Below, piece after piece: positions 11,788 to 22,565 of a stretch of DNA of 64,000 nt; positions within the stretch are counted from its first letter, which is position 1; each line of letters opens with the position of its first letter. The DNA is from Thereva unica (Eukaryota > Arthropoda > Insecta > Diptera > Therevidae): the NCBI GenBank assembly GCA_949987705.1, contig OX465281.1, positions 237,791,143 to 237,855,142 of the forward strand. The letters are read 5' to 3'. The position numbers and the translations under genes are program-made. The notes beneath the pieces are model-generated. The model was not told the origin of the DNA. It saw only the letters and a program-made list of their open reading frames with translations, and did no database searches.

Positions 11788-12190
11788 ACATATTTGCAAA
11801 AATCAACCGCTATTTTGAATTTTCAAATTTTGACCACAGAATCGTCATTTGTGACCCTAAAAACCCTGCGATACCGATTTTCAATGGATTCAGCACACAT
11901 TTCCAAAATTCACCCGCCATATTGCCGCCACCATTTTGAATTTTCAAGTTTTGACCACAGAATCGTCATTTGTGGCCCTAAAAACCCTGCGATACCGATT
12001 TTCAATGGATTCAGAACACATTTGCAAAATTCATCCGCCATATTGGCGCCGCCATTTTGAATTTTCAAATTTTGGCCACAGAATCGTCATTTGTGGGCCT
12101 AAAAACCCCCTTATGCCGAGTTTCAATGAAATCGGAACTCAATTGGAAAATTCGTCCGCCATCTTGGAACCGCCATCTTGATTTTTTTAC
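11788..12190. repeat. 121-bp tandem repeat, three units
   Basis: TTTCAAATTTTGACCACAG starts at 11821, its variants at 11942 and 12063, giving a 121-bp period. Each unit continues with AATCGTCATTTGTG-CC, CTAAAAACCC, and CCGCCATATTG-C-CC-CCATT. Open reading frames here are artefacts of the repeat. A relative is at 55229-55550. Confidence 0.85.
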
Positions 12191-12334
12191 AAAATGGTCA
12201 GATTGCATTGTCACGGGAACTCAATGTGTGGGCAAAATTTCATAAGAATCGGTTTAGTAGAAGTAGTTGAAAAAGCTGTCGCAAGATTTGAACCAAAGAA
12301 ATATACGAGGTCAAGCTAAATAAAACCATTAAAA

Positions 12335-12711
12335 ATGAATGTCTGTTGGTTTGTGATGCGACGTTTGTAAACTAGACGGCCGATTGAGCTGAAACTTTCA
12401 CGGAATGTGTATTTTGACTAAATCTAGCTAACCGCATGGTTCGAATGCGTTCGAATAGATGGCGCCCAAGAAAAATAGAAAAAGGGAATTGCAGAGGAAA
12501 TATTTAACACAAAAGAAAAAAAAAGAAGTGAAACGCGCACTTTCATGTAACCGATCAACCCCAAATTTTTGCCCATATGTGTATAGTTCGCGTGACAATG
12601 CAATATAACATTTTTGTAAAAAAAATCAAAATGACGGCTCCAAGATGGCGACCGAATTTTGCAATTGTGTTTGCCGATACCTACCATGGGTATCAAATGA
12701 AAGGGTATGAC
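12335..12711. repeat. Dispersed 'GGGTATCAAATGAAAGG' module, left part of interrupted copy
   Basis: The module reads CCGATTGAGCTGAAACTTTC, an internal region ending AATGACGGCTCCAAGATGGCG, then CATGGGTATCAAATGAAAGG. It is split here by the hAT element at 12712-14005 and resumes at 14006. Relatives are at 47.2, 48.0, 48.6, 49.3, 49.6 and 50.0 kb. Confidence 0.7.
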
Positions 12712-14005
12712 TAGGGAATCCAATCTCGCGAATGCGGGATCCCGCAAACGCGGAATCCCACACTATTTTTGCGGGATCAGTAATGTGGGACTAGACGTGC
12801 GGGATCCGCGGGATTCACGGGATTTGGGCAGTAGAAGCACCTATTATGAAAACCGAGGAATATTTCAAAGTAGGATAGATTTAGGCCCTCCGAGGACGAG
12901 TCGGCTGATTTGAAATTCCAGTTGCATATGCATCTGTTTCGTCACCTTGCCCGTGTATGGAAGTGGGAATCCATACACGGGTCGACAGAAACGATACCGG
13001 TTTGACCTGCTCGCGGCGGACTATTCGTTGTGCTCGTGTGTGGGCAAAGGTTTCATTTTGCTAATTGGTTGTACGCGTGTTTGTTTGAAATAACGGTTGC
13101 ATTCGAAAATTCAGCCAGCTGCGCAAAATTGGCAGTATCGCAGAAGCGGCTGCAGGATATATATGCCCAGCTGCAGCGGTTTAATTTTTTGAATGACGTG
13201 CTGCCAACGCTGCGCAGCTGGCTGAATTTTCGAATGCAGCCAAGGATTTCTAGTCAGTCGAATCGGGTGCGTAGGGCCAACGGAACACAACAGACCAGAC
13301 TGAAATGTCAAAATGAGCTTCAATACAGAGAAATTATATTGAGGTGGTTGTACTGGACCAACGGAACGAAACGGACCGGATGAAAGTTTCAAAAATTACT
13401 AAACTAAAAATTTTAAGTATAAGTCCAAATAATATTTGCATACGTTCGATTCCGTCAGTATAACCAGCAAAATCCCACTCCGTTCACTCTCCGCTTCTTT
13501 GCTATCCGTTGGGTCCAGTATAATTGAGGCTTTACACTTCACGAAATATTTAAATTCGTTAGTTGAAGCTATCTGCCTACTAAGCAATACAGCTTTAACT
13601 CAAGTATAGTAGTATATTTATGTGTGTGTATCCGAACGTGATCAATTACTGAGTTTCCGTACAGGGTTAATGCTAGGTTAACTCAGAGTTATCGCCAATG
13701 ATAACGGGGGTTGGGTAAAGTTTCGTTAAATCCAAAAAAACTCGACGAAGCACGTCGACTTGAACCGGGGTTTGCATATAGGTTTGTTTAAGTGCGTTTA
13801 CTGCACATATATCAACGGAGACACGATATAAAATTATTTATCTGTGACATCCACCCAGAAAGGTCATCGTGTAAACTTGAGAAAATGGGAAAAGCTTTCT
13901 GTAAACTCAGCGAATACTCTACTCCAGTTCATGGAAACACAGCCAATGACTAGTTACTCTACAAAATTTATAATCTGAGATTTTGATGCGGGATTGGATT
14001 CCCTA
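12712..14005. mobile_element. hAT-type element with perfect 8-bp duplication GGTATGAC
   Basis: Ends TAGGGAATCCAATC(T)CGC and its inverse (GCGGGATTGGATTCCCTA) are flanked by GGTATGAC at 12704-12711 and 14006-14013. Near the left end GCGGGATCC-like words repeat. Inside, a 27-bp arm (GCATTCGAAAATTCAGCCAG...) at about 13098 returns inverted at 13211-13238, and a unit GGNCCAACGGAAC is present twice (13272, 13357). No transposase was recognised. It interrupts a dispersed repeat module. Confidence 0.8.
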
Positions 14006-14130
14006 GGTATGACAAGTACAATACAATTGCATAGCTATGAGGTATCATTCAAAATTCAAATTGGCGGCCAACACAAAATGTCGGATTACCTTTTTCTTTA
14101 GAAGCCACTCGGTATGGGTATCAAATGAAA
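14006..14130. repeat. Dispersed module, right part of interrupted copy
   Basis: Continues the module after the hAT insertion: GGTATGACAAGTA, then CAAAATTCAAATTGGCGGCC and an AACACAAAAT word, as in the complete copies at 47.9-50.1 kb. Confidence 0.65.
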
Positions 14131-15824
14131 TATGATAGGCGTCAGGTAGTATGTAGTTGACTTTAATTGCACTAACTGTTGCTGTAAACTGTTTTGATTT
14201 CTTTTTGCGGGTTACGCACTTAGTACATCGCCCCGAAAGCAGGTGTTAGCACCGTCTTAAAAACTAATTCTTTTTAGATCCGTTCTGATTGGATTAATAT
14301 TGTTAAGATATGCAATCCTTTTTTGTGCATCGCGAGATTGGTGTTTTTGAAGTCAGATTTAAAAAAATTTTTTTATTTCGTACTTTTCCAAATTGGCTTG
14401 CGCAAGTGAATTGGCACAAATAGATCGTTGCGTGTGAACTCAGCTCTTTGGCTTGTACAAAATATGTGTCGGCTACAACCCTCAGAATACGCATGGGTTA
14501 ACGGTGATGTTCGACCTCCTGCTTCTCCGACCTTATCATAATCAATGTAATATAATATAACCCGCGGATAAGTATAAATAAGTAATGGAAGTAATTTTTA
14601 CTCAGTTTATTTGCACAAATCAACTTGCGCCAGATAATTTGCAATACTAAATCGCTGCGTGTGAACTTACCTTTACAAGAAGTATCAGACGCCGCTGTCG
14701 ATATGAATCGATACAGTAAGTAAATAGTTACGGCACTAATGTATTTCCGCATTTTCGGTGTAATTTAAAAAAAAAAAATTATTTAATATGAAACAAAATT
14801 CCCCGAAGGAAATTAAAAAAAAATATATATTATGAGAATATATTGAAAAAGACCGCCGTAGATCGAACTCGCAACCCCACGTGACCATTACCGTGGAATG
14901 ACTAAATATGTAAATACAACTTTCAAGAAAGTCGATTAAATGGCTTTTTTAATTAAAAATACTCGTACAGTCTTCTTGAGTATACGACATTTCTCACCGG
15001 AGAGTTTGTAATTCTTTACAACATTAATCCAATCACAATGGATTTTGAAGGAGAAAAAAGGAAAAAAATAGAGCTGCCCCGACCGGGGTTTGAAACTGCA
15101 ACGCTATACTACGCTGAATCGGCGCCCTACCCAATCATCCACCGGGTTTTTATCATCTTCACGACAATAAAGTAATTTGTTCGGTACCTATGAAAGGTTC
15201 AGGGTGTACTAATTAACAGTTGTTTATGTCTAACTTCGAATTCCTTTATCAAAATTAAGAAAAAATTGCACGGGACCACCGTGGGAAACTACCCTTTCAA
15301 ACAAACAAAGTTATGCGTGAACAGAATAAAAAAAAACATACCTACACGTCGAATTGATAACCTCCTCCTTTTTTTAAGTCGGTTAATAAAAAGTTGAAAG
15401 TTGAGAAACCACGCGCTACATGTGACGCGTCTAGGCTATTTTTCGGTCATTGGGCCTGTTGGTATTTAAAAGCATGTACTCCAACTCAATTGTCACCGCA
15501 ACGCATGAAGGCGTCACACTTTCCATCCAAGCAAAGGCGAGTGTCTCTATTTGCATTTGCTATTAGTCAACGTTCGTGGCCCAACATCATTCCAACCATC
15601 TATTAACTGTTAATGGTGAATTATGTGGCACATACATAGGTATGCATAGAGGAGCCTGGTAACTTTTGGGACTGCTAGAATATGACACTCATTGGGATCC
15701 GAGATGTTGTGATTTTGTCAAATACTTTTTTTTCCTTTTTTCACATTTCCAATAGCTTTCCACAATTTCATAAAACGATCACAACCAAATTTGTTGAAAT
15801 ATGAACAGGACTAGGTCTGTCGGG
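14131..15824. other. Intronic, with two tRNA-like minus-strand stretches
   Basis: At 14845-14900 and 15070-15145 the minus strand carries B-box-like words (GCGAGTTCGATC; GTTTCAAACCCCGG), the second with an A-box-like TGATTGGGTAGGGCG upstream. They look like decayed tRNA-derived SINE heads rather than functional tRNAs, because no complete cloverleaf could be drawn by eye. Nothing else was recognised. Confidence 0.35.
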
Positions 15825-17228
15825 CAGAGCCGGATTAACCCTATCAGGGCCCCTAGGCAATTCTATTCTCGGAGCCCCTTTCCTTTTCCCTTTTCTTACT
15901 TTTTAAAATACTTTTTTTCTATCACAAATGTCGAGTCGATCAGGTAAATTTGGTATCCTGTAACTTGTGTTTTATGCGATATTTCAACAACATGGGTACC
16001 TTGACTTGATGCTACAGCATCACCTCACATGCCTGACTCATTGCTTTTTACTTTCATTGAAATGATCTTAATGAATCGGTTATAGTTATAGATAAGTGAT
16101 GATTCAGGACTCATTATGGAGCAGGAAAGAAAAATGAGACGCGACGCGGTTATTTTAAATTTAATTTTGTTAAATGAAATAAAATACAACAAACGAAATA
16201 AAGTAGTTTTGTGAAATACAATAAGTTTAAATATCAACTCTTCTAACTTTTTTAGATACAATATCGTTTAAAACATCTTAGTGAGTTTTTTCGGCAGATA
16301 CAATGTTATCTGTCACCGCATCCTTTAATTGTAAAATAAATTCTTGAAATGCACCATCTTTTTTATAATCTCGGGCTCAATGTCCTCGGAGTAACGTTCA
16401 CAAAATTTTGCACAAGCCTCTTAATTTCATCGTTAGACTTTGTCAAGAAATCTGTTAGAAAACCAAAAAGAAAATTAATTTCCCGATAAGCTTCTAGTCG
16501 TCGCGACAATTTTGTATGCAGTATGACTAGTACAGGCAAATATATTTCAATTTTTAACTTCTCACCTCCCCTGAGCACAACTTCTTGTGCAGATCCGTCA
16601 TCGTAATGCCTTTTTCTTCTTCGCACACGCCTTAGTCGCATCGGCTCTTGCACACCACCTGTGTCGGACACTTTTTCCAGAACTAAAGACGAGGATTGTT
16701 TACACTCGTACTCCTACCAAATTCGTGGAACGTAGTGCGCAGTAGGAGTGGGAGGGACGAAAATGAATGTTGAGAGTGACGTCTGCATTGCAACATTGAA
16801 ACGCAACACCTCCCACTCCTCGTTGCTTTTTTTCTTCGGGCAACGTAGAATTTTACGCTGCTGTCTGTTGCTAGAGCTCGACAAAAGTTGCCATGCTCTA
16901 GCCAGCTACATTTAAGCTGGCTAGCGAAAATGTTGACTTGGACACCATTTTATACAGCGATTAAGCAATTGTATTTTTCTTATCTGTGCTAATAGTCATC
17001 AGATGACCGCACGGTGGCTATATCGTCAAATACAGCTATTTTTTGATTTACTATGTATGAAGTATTTCATCAACTGACAACATGCGACGAAAAAAAGGAA
17101 GTGTACTAATTTAAAAAAAAAAATCGTTCGGTGAAACGTTTTTTTTTCTTGGTGCGTGCATGGGGCCCCTAATCGATGCGGGGCCCCTAGGCAGTTGCCT
17201 AATCCGCTTTATGGATAATCCGGCCCTG
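15825..17228 (-). mobile_element. hAT-type element with perfect 8-bp duplication CTGTCGGG and transposase fragment
   Basis: Ends CAGAGCCGGATTA and TAATCCGGCCCTG, with subterminal GGGCCCCTAGGCA words, lie between CTGTCGGG at 15817-15824 and 17229-17236. The minus-strand frame 16671-16363 (102 residues; KLKIEIYLPVLVILHTKLSR, RRLEAYREINFLFGFLTDFL) resembles the ZMYM1-like class of hAT transposases, but the catalytic part is missing. A second copy of the AGCTGGCTAGAGC MITE lies inside at about 16770-16907. It sits in the host intron 238 bp before exon B. Confidence 0.8.
16770..16907. mobile_element. MITE with AGCTGGCTAGAGC end, copy 2 (partial, nested in hAT)
   Basis: The right end GTTGCCATGCTCTAGCCAGCT and the interior CTGCATTGCAACATTGAAAC match copy 1 at 2263-2452. 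The left terminal repeat is not recognisable. Confidence 0.45.
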
Positions 17229-17466
17229 CTGTCGGGTCAGCTAGTATCGCATAAATATCAATATTTCCCGCAGCACATTTTAAAATCAATAGAAGTACCT
17301 TAGTTGGGATTAGGATTAATGTTTTTAATGGCCTTAACAAAATTTCACTTTTGGCTCGATGAATTTAAACTCTGTAAACAAGATTTATTAACCGCATAAA
17401 AACCTCTTAATTCACGTAACTCTCTGTGAAAGTTTAAATATTAAAACAAGGGTTTTTCAATTTCAG

Positions 17467-17801
17467 AACGTTCCTTTGGCGGAGCTTATGCAGGAGCCTC
17501 AGCTGGAGGTGGTGTTGGTGCTAGTGCAGGTCTTGGAGGGGTCCTAAATGGTGAATATACAAACGGTGGTCTAGGAGCTGAGGCCCATGTTGGTGGTAAC
17601 AGCCGCAGTGTTTATAGAAACGGCGGTGGAGGAGTTGTGAAACAGACGACGACCATTGTTGAACCGCAGGTCGAATATGAGGTTGCTGGCGAGGTAGCAA
17701 CAGGTGCTGCTGCTGCTTCAAATGTTGTAACAAAAGAAACAACCGTTGTTCAAAGAATCAAGCCACCAAAGAAGTACGTTGCAGAGGCTGCTCCATCAAG
17801 C
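17467..17801 (+). CDS. Exon B of Vajk-like Gly/Ala-rich secreted protein
   Basis: This coding exon has a TTTCAG acceptor at 17461-17466 and a GTGAGT donor at 17802. It begins in phase 1 and ends in phase 0. The first half continues the Gly/Ala-rich region (SFGGAYAGASAGGGVG, AGLGGVLNGEYTNGGLGAEA); the second half changes to a Thr/Val/Lys-rich stretch (KQTTTIVEPQVEYE, TKETTVVQRIKPPKKY). There are no stops and the frame is intact. It lies just after a hAT element (15825-17228) that sits in the preceding 12.7-kb intron without disturbing the acceptor. Confidence 0.8.
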
Positions 17802-17927
17802 GTGAGTATAATTCGCTATGTTTTTAGTTTTGAGTAGTATATAACTAACACGTGTCAAAGCGTATATAATATTTGAGCCGGGCACACACACTCAAAATAC
17901 AAAAATTTTATTATTTATTATCCATAG

Positions 17928-18221
17928 GCTTTAGTTGTTGAAAATGTAGCATCACCTGGCATAGCAGGTGGATTTGCAGTCCAAGCGGCAATAGAGCCAA
18001 GATTTGATGTCATCCAATCAGTATCAGCACCCGCACCGGTACAATTTGTACCTGTCACACAAACAAAATTGACCACCGTTGAAACGCAGGTAGTGCCCGC
18101 AGCACGAGCTGCAGCTACCGTTTACAGTGCACCATCAGTGTACATCCGCCACAAACATATCCGCCCCCGTCATAGGCATAGAGCACGAAAACAATTCATA
18201 CCTGTCGTCTATCAACCCCAG
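17928..18221 (+). CDS. Exon C of Vajk-like secreted protein
   Basis: This coding exon follows a short 126-bp intron (acceptor ATAG at 17924-17927) and ends CAG before GTACAT at 18222. It is 98 codons, phase 0 at both ends. It encodes an Ala/Val/Pro-rich segment (VVENVASPGIAGGFAVQAAI) followed by a very basic His/Arg patch (YIRHKHIRPRHRHRARKQFI). The basic patch could be a processing or chitin/matrix-binding region, which is inference only. The donor is weaker than in the other exons, so the 3' edge is the least certain of the internal boundaries. Confidence 0.75.
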
Positions 18222-18690
18222 GTACATAGGGATGGGGGCATACATTTAGTTCATCCACCTGTTCCCCTAATCACATCTAGACAGAGATTCCCATTTGGTT
18301 TTGGTTGTTTGTTACACAACACGCATACATTTTACCGATTTTCAGGTTGATTTTCACCAATAACCAAGGCTACCTGAAAGGATTCCCCCATTCACATTGT
18401 TCTGACACTGGTGGTTTGGTCGCCATGAAAATGATTTTATCACCTGGATGCTAACGATTTTGATAAAAAACAAATTTAATATCCATCACCCCCTGGCTTC
18501 ACATAAATACATACATACATACAGCAAACATGTTTTTTTAATGCTTTAATTTTAAACTAAGCGAACATTGATTTTTTTTTGTGTTGGTGCTAAAACTTAA
18601 ATGCAAATTTGATCACTATCTAAACTCTAAATTATGCCTGCGATTTGAATAAAGTGCGATTTTTTAAAGAGGATTTTTTCTTGTTTTTAG

Positions 18691-18843
18691 CCCGTGGCAG
18701 TAGTTGAAAAAAGGAAGCAAGTTTTTGTCGCACCACCACCTGTATATGCCGCACCACCAGCGCCAGCTTATGCCGGAGGCTCAGGAGGCGTCGCTGTTCA
18801 AGGAGGTGTTCAGGCAGGAACATTTTTTGACAACATTTTCCAA
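18691..18843 (+). CDS. Exon D of Vajk-like secreted protein, first half of conserved C-terminal motif
   Basis: This is a 51-codon exon, phase 0 at both ends, after a TTTTTAG acceptor. It encodes a Pro/Ala/Val-rich stretch (FVAPPPVYAAPPAPAYAGG) and ends GTFFDNIFQ. If unspliced, reading would stop two codons later (GTA TAA at 18844). The same GTATAA can serve as a donor. Splicing to 34807 gives FFDNIFQ followed by IPIATLQAVNNLL, which completes a motif resembling the C-terminal block of dipteran Vajk proteins. A short unspliced form ending in Val is the alternative. Confidence 0.75.
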
Positions 18844-18908
18844 GTATAAAACGCAATTTTTTTTTTATTAAATTAGTAAAATTAAATTTTTAACTAATCT
18901 TTTGCTTT

Positions 18909-20989
18909 TACTTTTTGTATATTTTTTTGCGTTTTGTATATTTTGCTTTTTGTAAATTTTGCTTGTAACTAAAAGTTTCGCTTGTGTTTTTGGAATTATA
19001 TTTTGTTTTTTAAATTTTGTTTTTAATTTTTAGAGATTTTTATTTAAACAAATTTTAATTATATTTCTTAGCAAAGCGTAAAGGAATAATACTAACTTTT
19101 TTCCATAAGCTGGTTTTGTTGAATACACGATAAGCTTTGCACTTTGCACTTGTACATATTTTCCGGTTTGGACAAGTAATTATACTTCAACCCAAGTGGA
19201 ATTTATATAAAAAACACAGGGTGTCTACGATATGTACCTCACATTTTCCCTTTTGCCTATTATGGCAAAATAAATTAGAAAGAACAATGCTCTGCAAAAT
19301 AATGCTTACTAATAACTTGATGTACATATGTATATATTTATTTAATTCTTTATTCTTATTAACTTTTTATACATTTTTCAGGATATTATATTAATTATAA
19401 GTTATAAAACTATCTAAAAAAATCTATATATTTATGTTCTGCATAACAACAGGATGTTACTAACATTGATTACTGGGAAGTTGTAATGTGTCAATTTTTA
19501 ATTTTATAGGAAAATTAAAAATTTGGAATTTTAATGTGACTACGGGTGTGTTTCAAGTTCTAACATAATCAGAAATCATAAATCAGTGATGGAAATTAAC
19601 CTAATCATTGATAGACAATGATTCGAACTCATATGTGATGTCGAGAAGGTGGGGTCATTGCAATAATTGATGGAACTTGAAACACACCCAACCACAGCTT
19701 TTGTAGTATTTGAAGCAGTTATATTTTTCATTATATTACCACTTCTTACAACTGTCATAATTATAATGAGGTGTTAAAATACCACCGTCTAAAGGCTTTC
19801 GTCATAAATTACGAACTTTCGTTACCTTTTGATTGCCGTGTGTCGAGGCTAGTGTACGAAACTATCGAAATCTCAAAAAATGCACATAGCAGATATTGGT
19901 TCGGCAGCGACGACATATCACATGATCAGTTCGCATTGAACGATCAACTTCCGGAACCCTTGCATATTTTCCATATAAAGGCTTTCCACATTATATGTAT
20001 TTTTCTGCCTCAATTAAGGGCCTTTAACATCCCTAAACTCTTTTTAGTTAAACCAAAACAATACATCCCAAAGCCAAATTAGAGCTCTTTTATAGCTTAA
20101 AAGCTCCAATTTTCGTTTGGGATGTAAACGGGCTTTTATAGATTTGAATTTATCTCCTATCCCAAGAAAAAATCAGTCTCGCCCATTCTTAGCCTGAAAT
20201 AGGTACACACAATGTCAAAATGCCAGCACCCAAACCAGCCACGGTACGCTTGAGCAAAAATTCTACTTGGCATGAACCGAATAGTCCAAACGAAGCCCGG
20301 TGCGCTTACACTTTTTATGCTAAAAGGAGCACAAGAAGGGCTTTAAAAAATAAAGGGTGCCATTAAGAATATTCAATAGACCGATTCGCGTTCGATTGCG
20401 AAGGTCAAGCAGCATTGGACATGACTAGTACTTAGCTTGGGGACCGCTTGGAAAAGCGACAATTGCGCTTAGAATTGTCGATTACCTACGAATACATTCA
20501 TATCTGTAACAGAGGCGTGTACTCCTCTGGCCGGCGCATTTTTAGAGTTTCTTGCCTGTAGCGGGAGCGTGCATACCAGTGTAGCAGCGAATTTGTTCGC
20601 TCGACGTCCTTCGTAAGCTACATAAGTATTTGTAATATGTCGCAGCCGAAAGTCGAGTAATGCATACTCTAAGGCAGTTCGCAGAAATGTCAAAAAAGTA
20701 CTCATAGAAAAGTACTCATCTAAGGAATCGAATACTTTTGAACGAATAAAAAGTACTCATTGACTAATTTTCTTTCGATTCTGCTCAGGAGTATTGTCCA
20801 CCGATTCCGTATCCCTGCCTAGTGGTTTAGACGTAAATGTTCGAGCAGACGTGATTGTTCGTCGAATAACGAGAAACTGCTCTTCGCTATCGGGGACACT
20901 CACGGACACTCACATGTAGGCTAGGTACGGGCCTCCAGCGATCGGTGTATTAAAGTATCAAAGTCCAATCAGCAAGGGCTCTTTTGGTG
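18909..20989. other. Intronic, nothing recognised
   Basis: AT-rich, with T-rich runs at 18880-19070. No open frame resembling a protein, and no terminal repeats found. Confidence 0.3.
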
Positions 20990-22565
20990 GGTGCCCTAAT
21001 TTTTTTTATGTGGCAGTGCTAAACTCAGGAATCACCCTTTGTACTACCAATCCGTCATGTCGTTTGTCACGTCATGGTACAATGTCTAGCAGCAAGCTTA
21101 GTACGGGGGGAATAGGTTAAGGGTTATGGGGGTTCGAACGGGTTTTGAAGAAGGTGGCGATGAACCCTGCAGTTGAACTCTTGGATGTTGTAGGAGCTCG
21201 GAAATACTGACTGCGAGAGATTATTCCACAGTCGAGTTGTTCTATTTACAAACGAATTCATATCTTGTTGAGTGCGTGAAAGATGGAGTTGTAGGTAGAG
21301 GGAATGAGACTATTGGGCTAATCTGGTGTTGCGGTTATAAGATTGCCGTGGAGGCAGGAGAGCGTTTATTTCGGAGGAACAGTCGCTATAATAGTAGCGA
21401 TAAAATTTTGTTAGTGCTGCTACATTCCTACGGTGGCTCAAGGGGTCGATGGTGGAGCAGGCGGTGTCGTCATCAATTAATTTAAGTGCCCTTTTTTGCA
21501 GCTTATCTAACCATGCCAAGGTGGTTATCGCCGCGCCGCCCCAAACGAGGGAGTTGTATTCGAGAAGAGGCCGAATGTAGGATTTATAAATAACAGCACG
21601 GGCCGATGGCTGTAGGAGGAACTTGCACCTCTTAAGAAATCCCAAGCACTGGGATGGGATGCTTGTTTGGCGATTTGGAATATGTGGTCATTCCATCGCA
21701 AGTCTTTGGCTAATGTCACGCCTAAGATGTGTAGGGATGGGTCGGCCATTAGTTCAACTTCATCCACTGCCAAGGATGGAGAGGTGTTGAACTTTTTTTT
21801 GGAGATAAGACAGTACTTGGTTTTGGAGGGGTTAAATTCAACACGATTCTTCTTTCCCCACTCTAGAATGAGCTTAATGTCGTTATTAATAGAACTGGAC
21901 ATTAATTTACGATCATCAAGACAGAATCTAGCATGAGTCTGTCTTGTATCGTAGCTGTAAGCTTGGGGGACCCCCGCAGAGATAGGGTGGGGTTCAGATT
22001 TGATGCTATCCAATACTACCTTAATTGAACGGCCGGAAAGGAAACTCTCAATCCACTTCTGTAAAAGTGAGTCGATTCCAATAGCTTTGAGTTTAGCTAA
22101 CAAGGCTAAGTGCCAAACTCTATCAAAAGCCTTGGAGATATCCAAAGCAACCAGACTGGATTCACCTGATCCATGCAAAGTTCGGTTGAGGTGTTCTGCA
22201 AGACAGACTAAAGATCGCCAGTGGATATTTTTTGTCGGAAGCCATACTGTCTGTCGTTTATGACCAGGTTGGATTCTAGATATCCCATAAGTTTTTTGTT
22301 GATTATCGTCTCCATCGCGACCATTGTTTTGGAGAGAATAGAAGTAATTGCTATTGGGTGGTAGTTGGAGGGAAGTCTGGAGTCACATTTTTTCGGTATT
22401 GACTGAACATGGGCAAGTTTCCAAGAGTCTGGATAGATAGGCCCTAATAGTCGACTGTTGACAGTGCCCTTTTTAGCTAGGATTCGGTGACCTGAGACCC
22501 AGACAAGAGTACCTATATTGAGAATCCCTAGCTTACAAGGAGTCCGTTGGCACTCCCAAACCAAT
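20990..22565 (-). pseudogene. Jockey-like LINE reverse transcriptase, copy 2
   Basis: The minus strand reads, in order: YPDSWKLAHVQSIPKK and NYHPIAITSILSKTM (22450-22300), NDRQYGFRQKISTGDL, LVALDISKAFDRVWHLALLA (from 22160), PISAGVPQ, then after a deletion of the catalytic YADD segment INNDIKLILEWGKKNRVEFN and LAKDLRWNDHIFQIAKQA, and after a frameshift AVIYKSYIRPLLEYNSLVWG and a C-terminal NSFVNRTTRLWNNLSQSVFP. The loss of the active-site loop and the frameshifts make it inactive. It is the same family as 8090-8945. Confidence 0.8.

Noticed and set aside
11671..12245. Three overlapping + open frames with repeated FDHRIVICGPKNP-like peptides
   Set aside because: Shadows of the 121-bp tandem repeat, not a protein family.
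14845..15145. tRNA genes on the minus strand
   Set aside because: B-box words are present but acceptor and anticodon stems cannot be paired convincingly; SINE remnants are more likely.
18843..18849. GTA TAA as the true end of the host protein
   Set aside because: The in-phase exon at 34807 completes a recognisable C-terminal motif; a short isoform remains possible and is noted in the findings.
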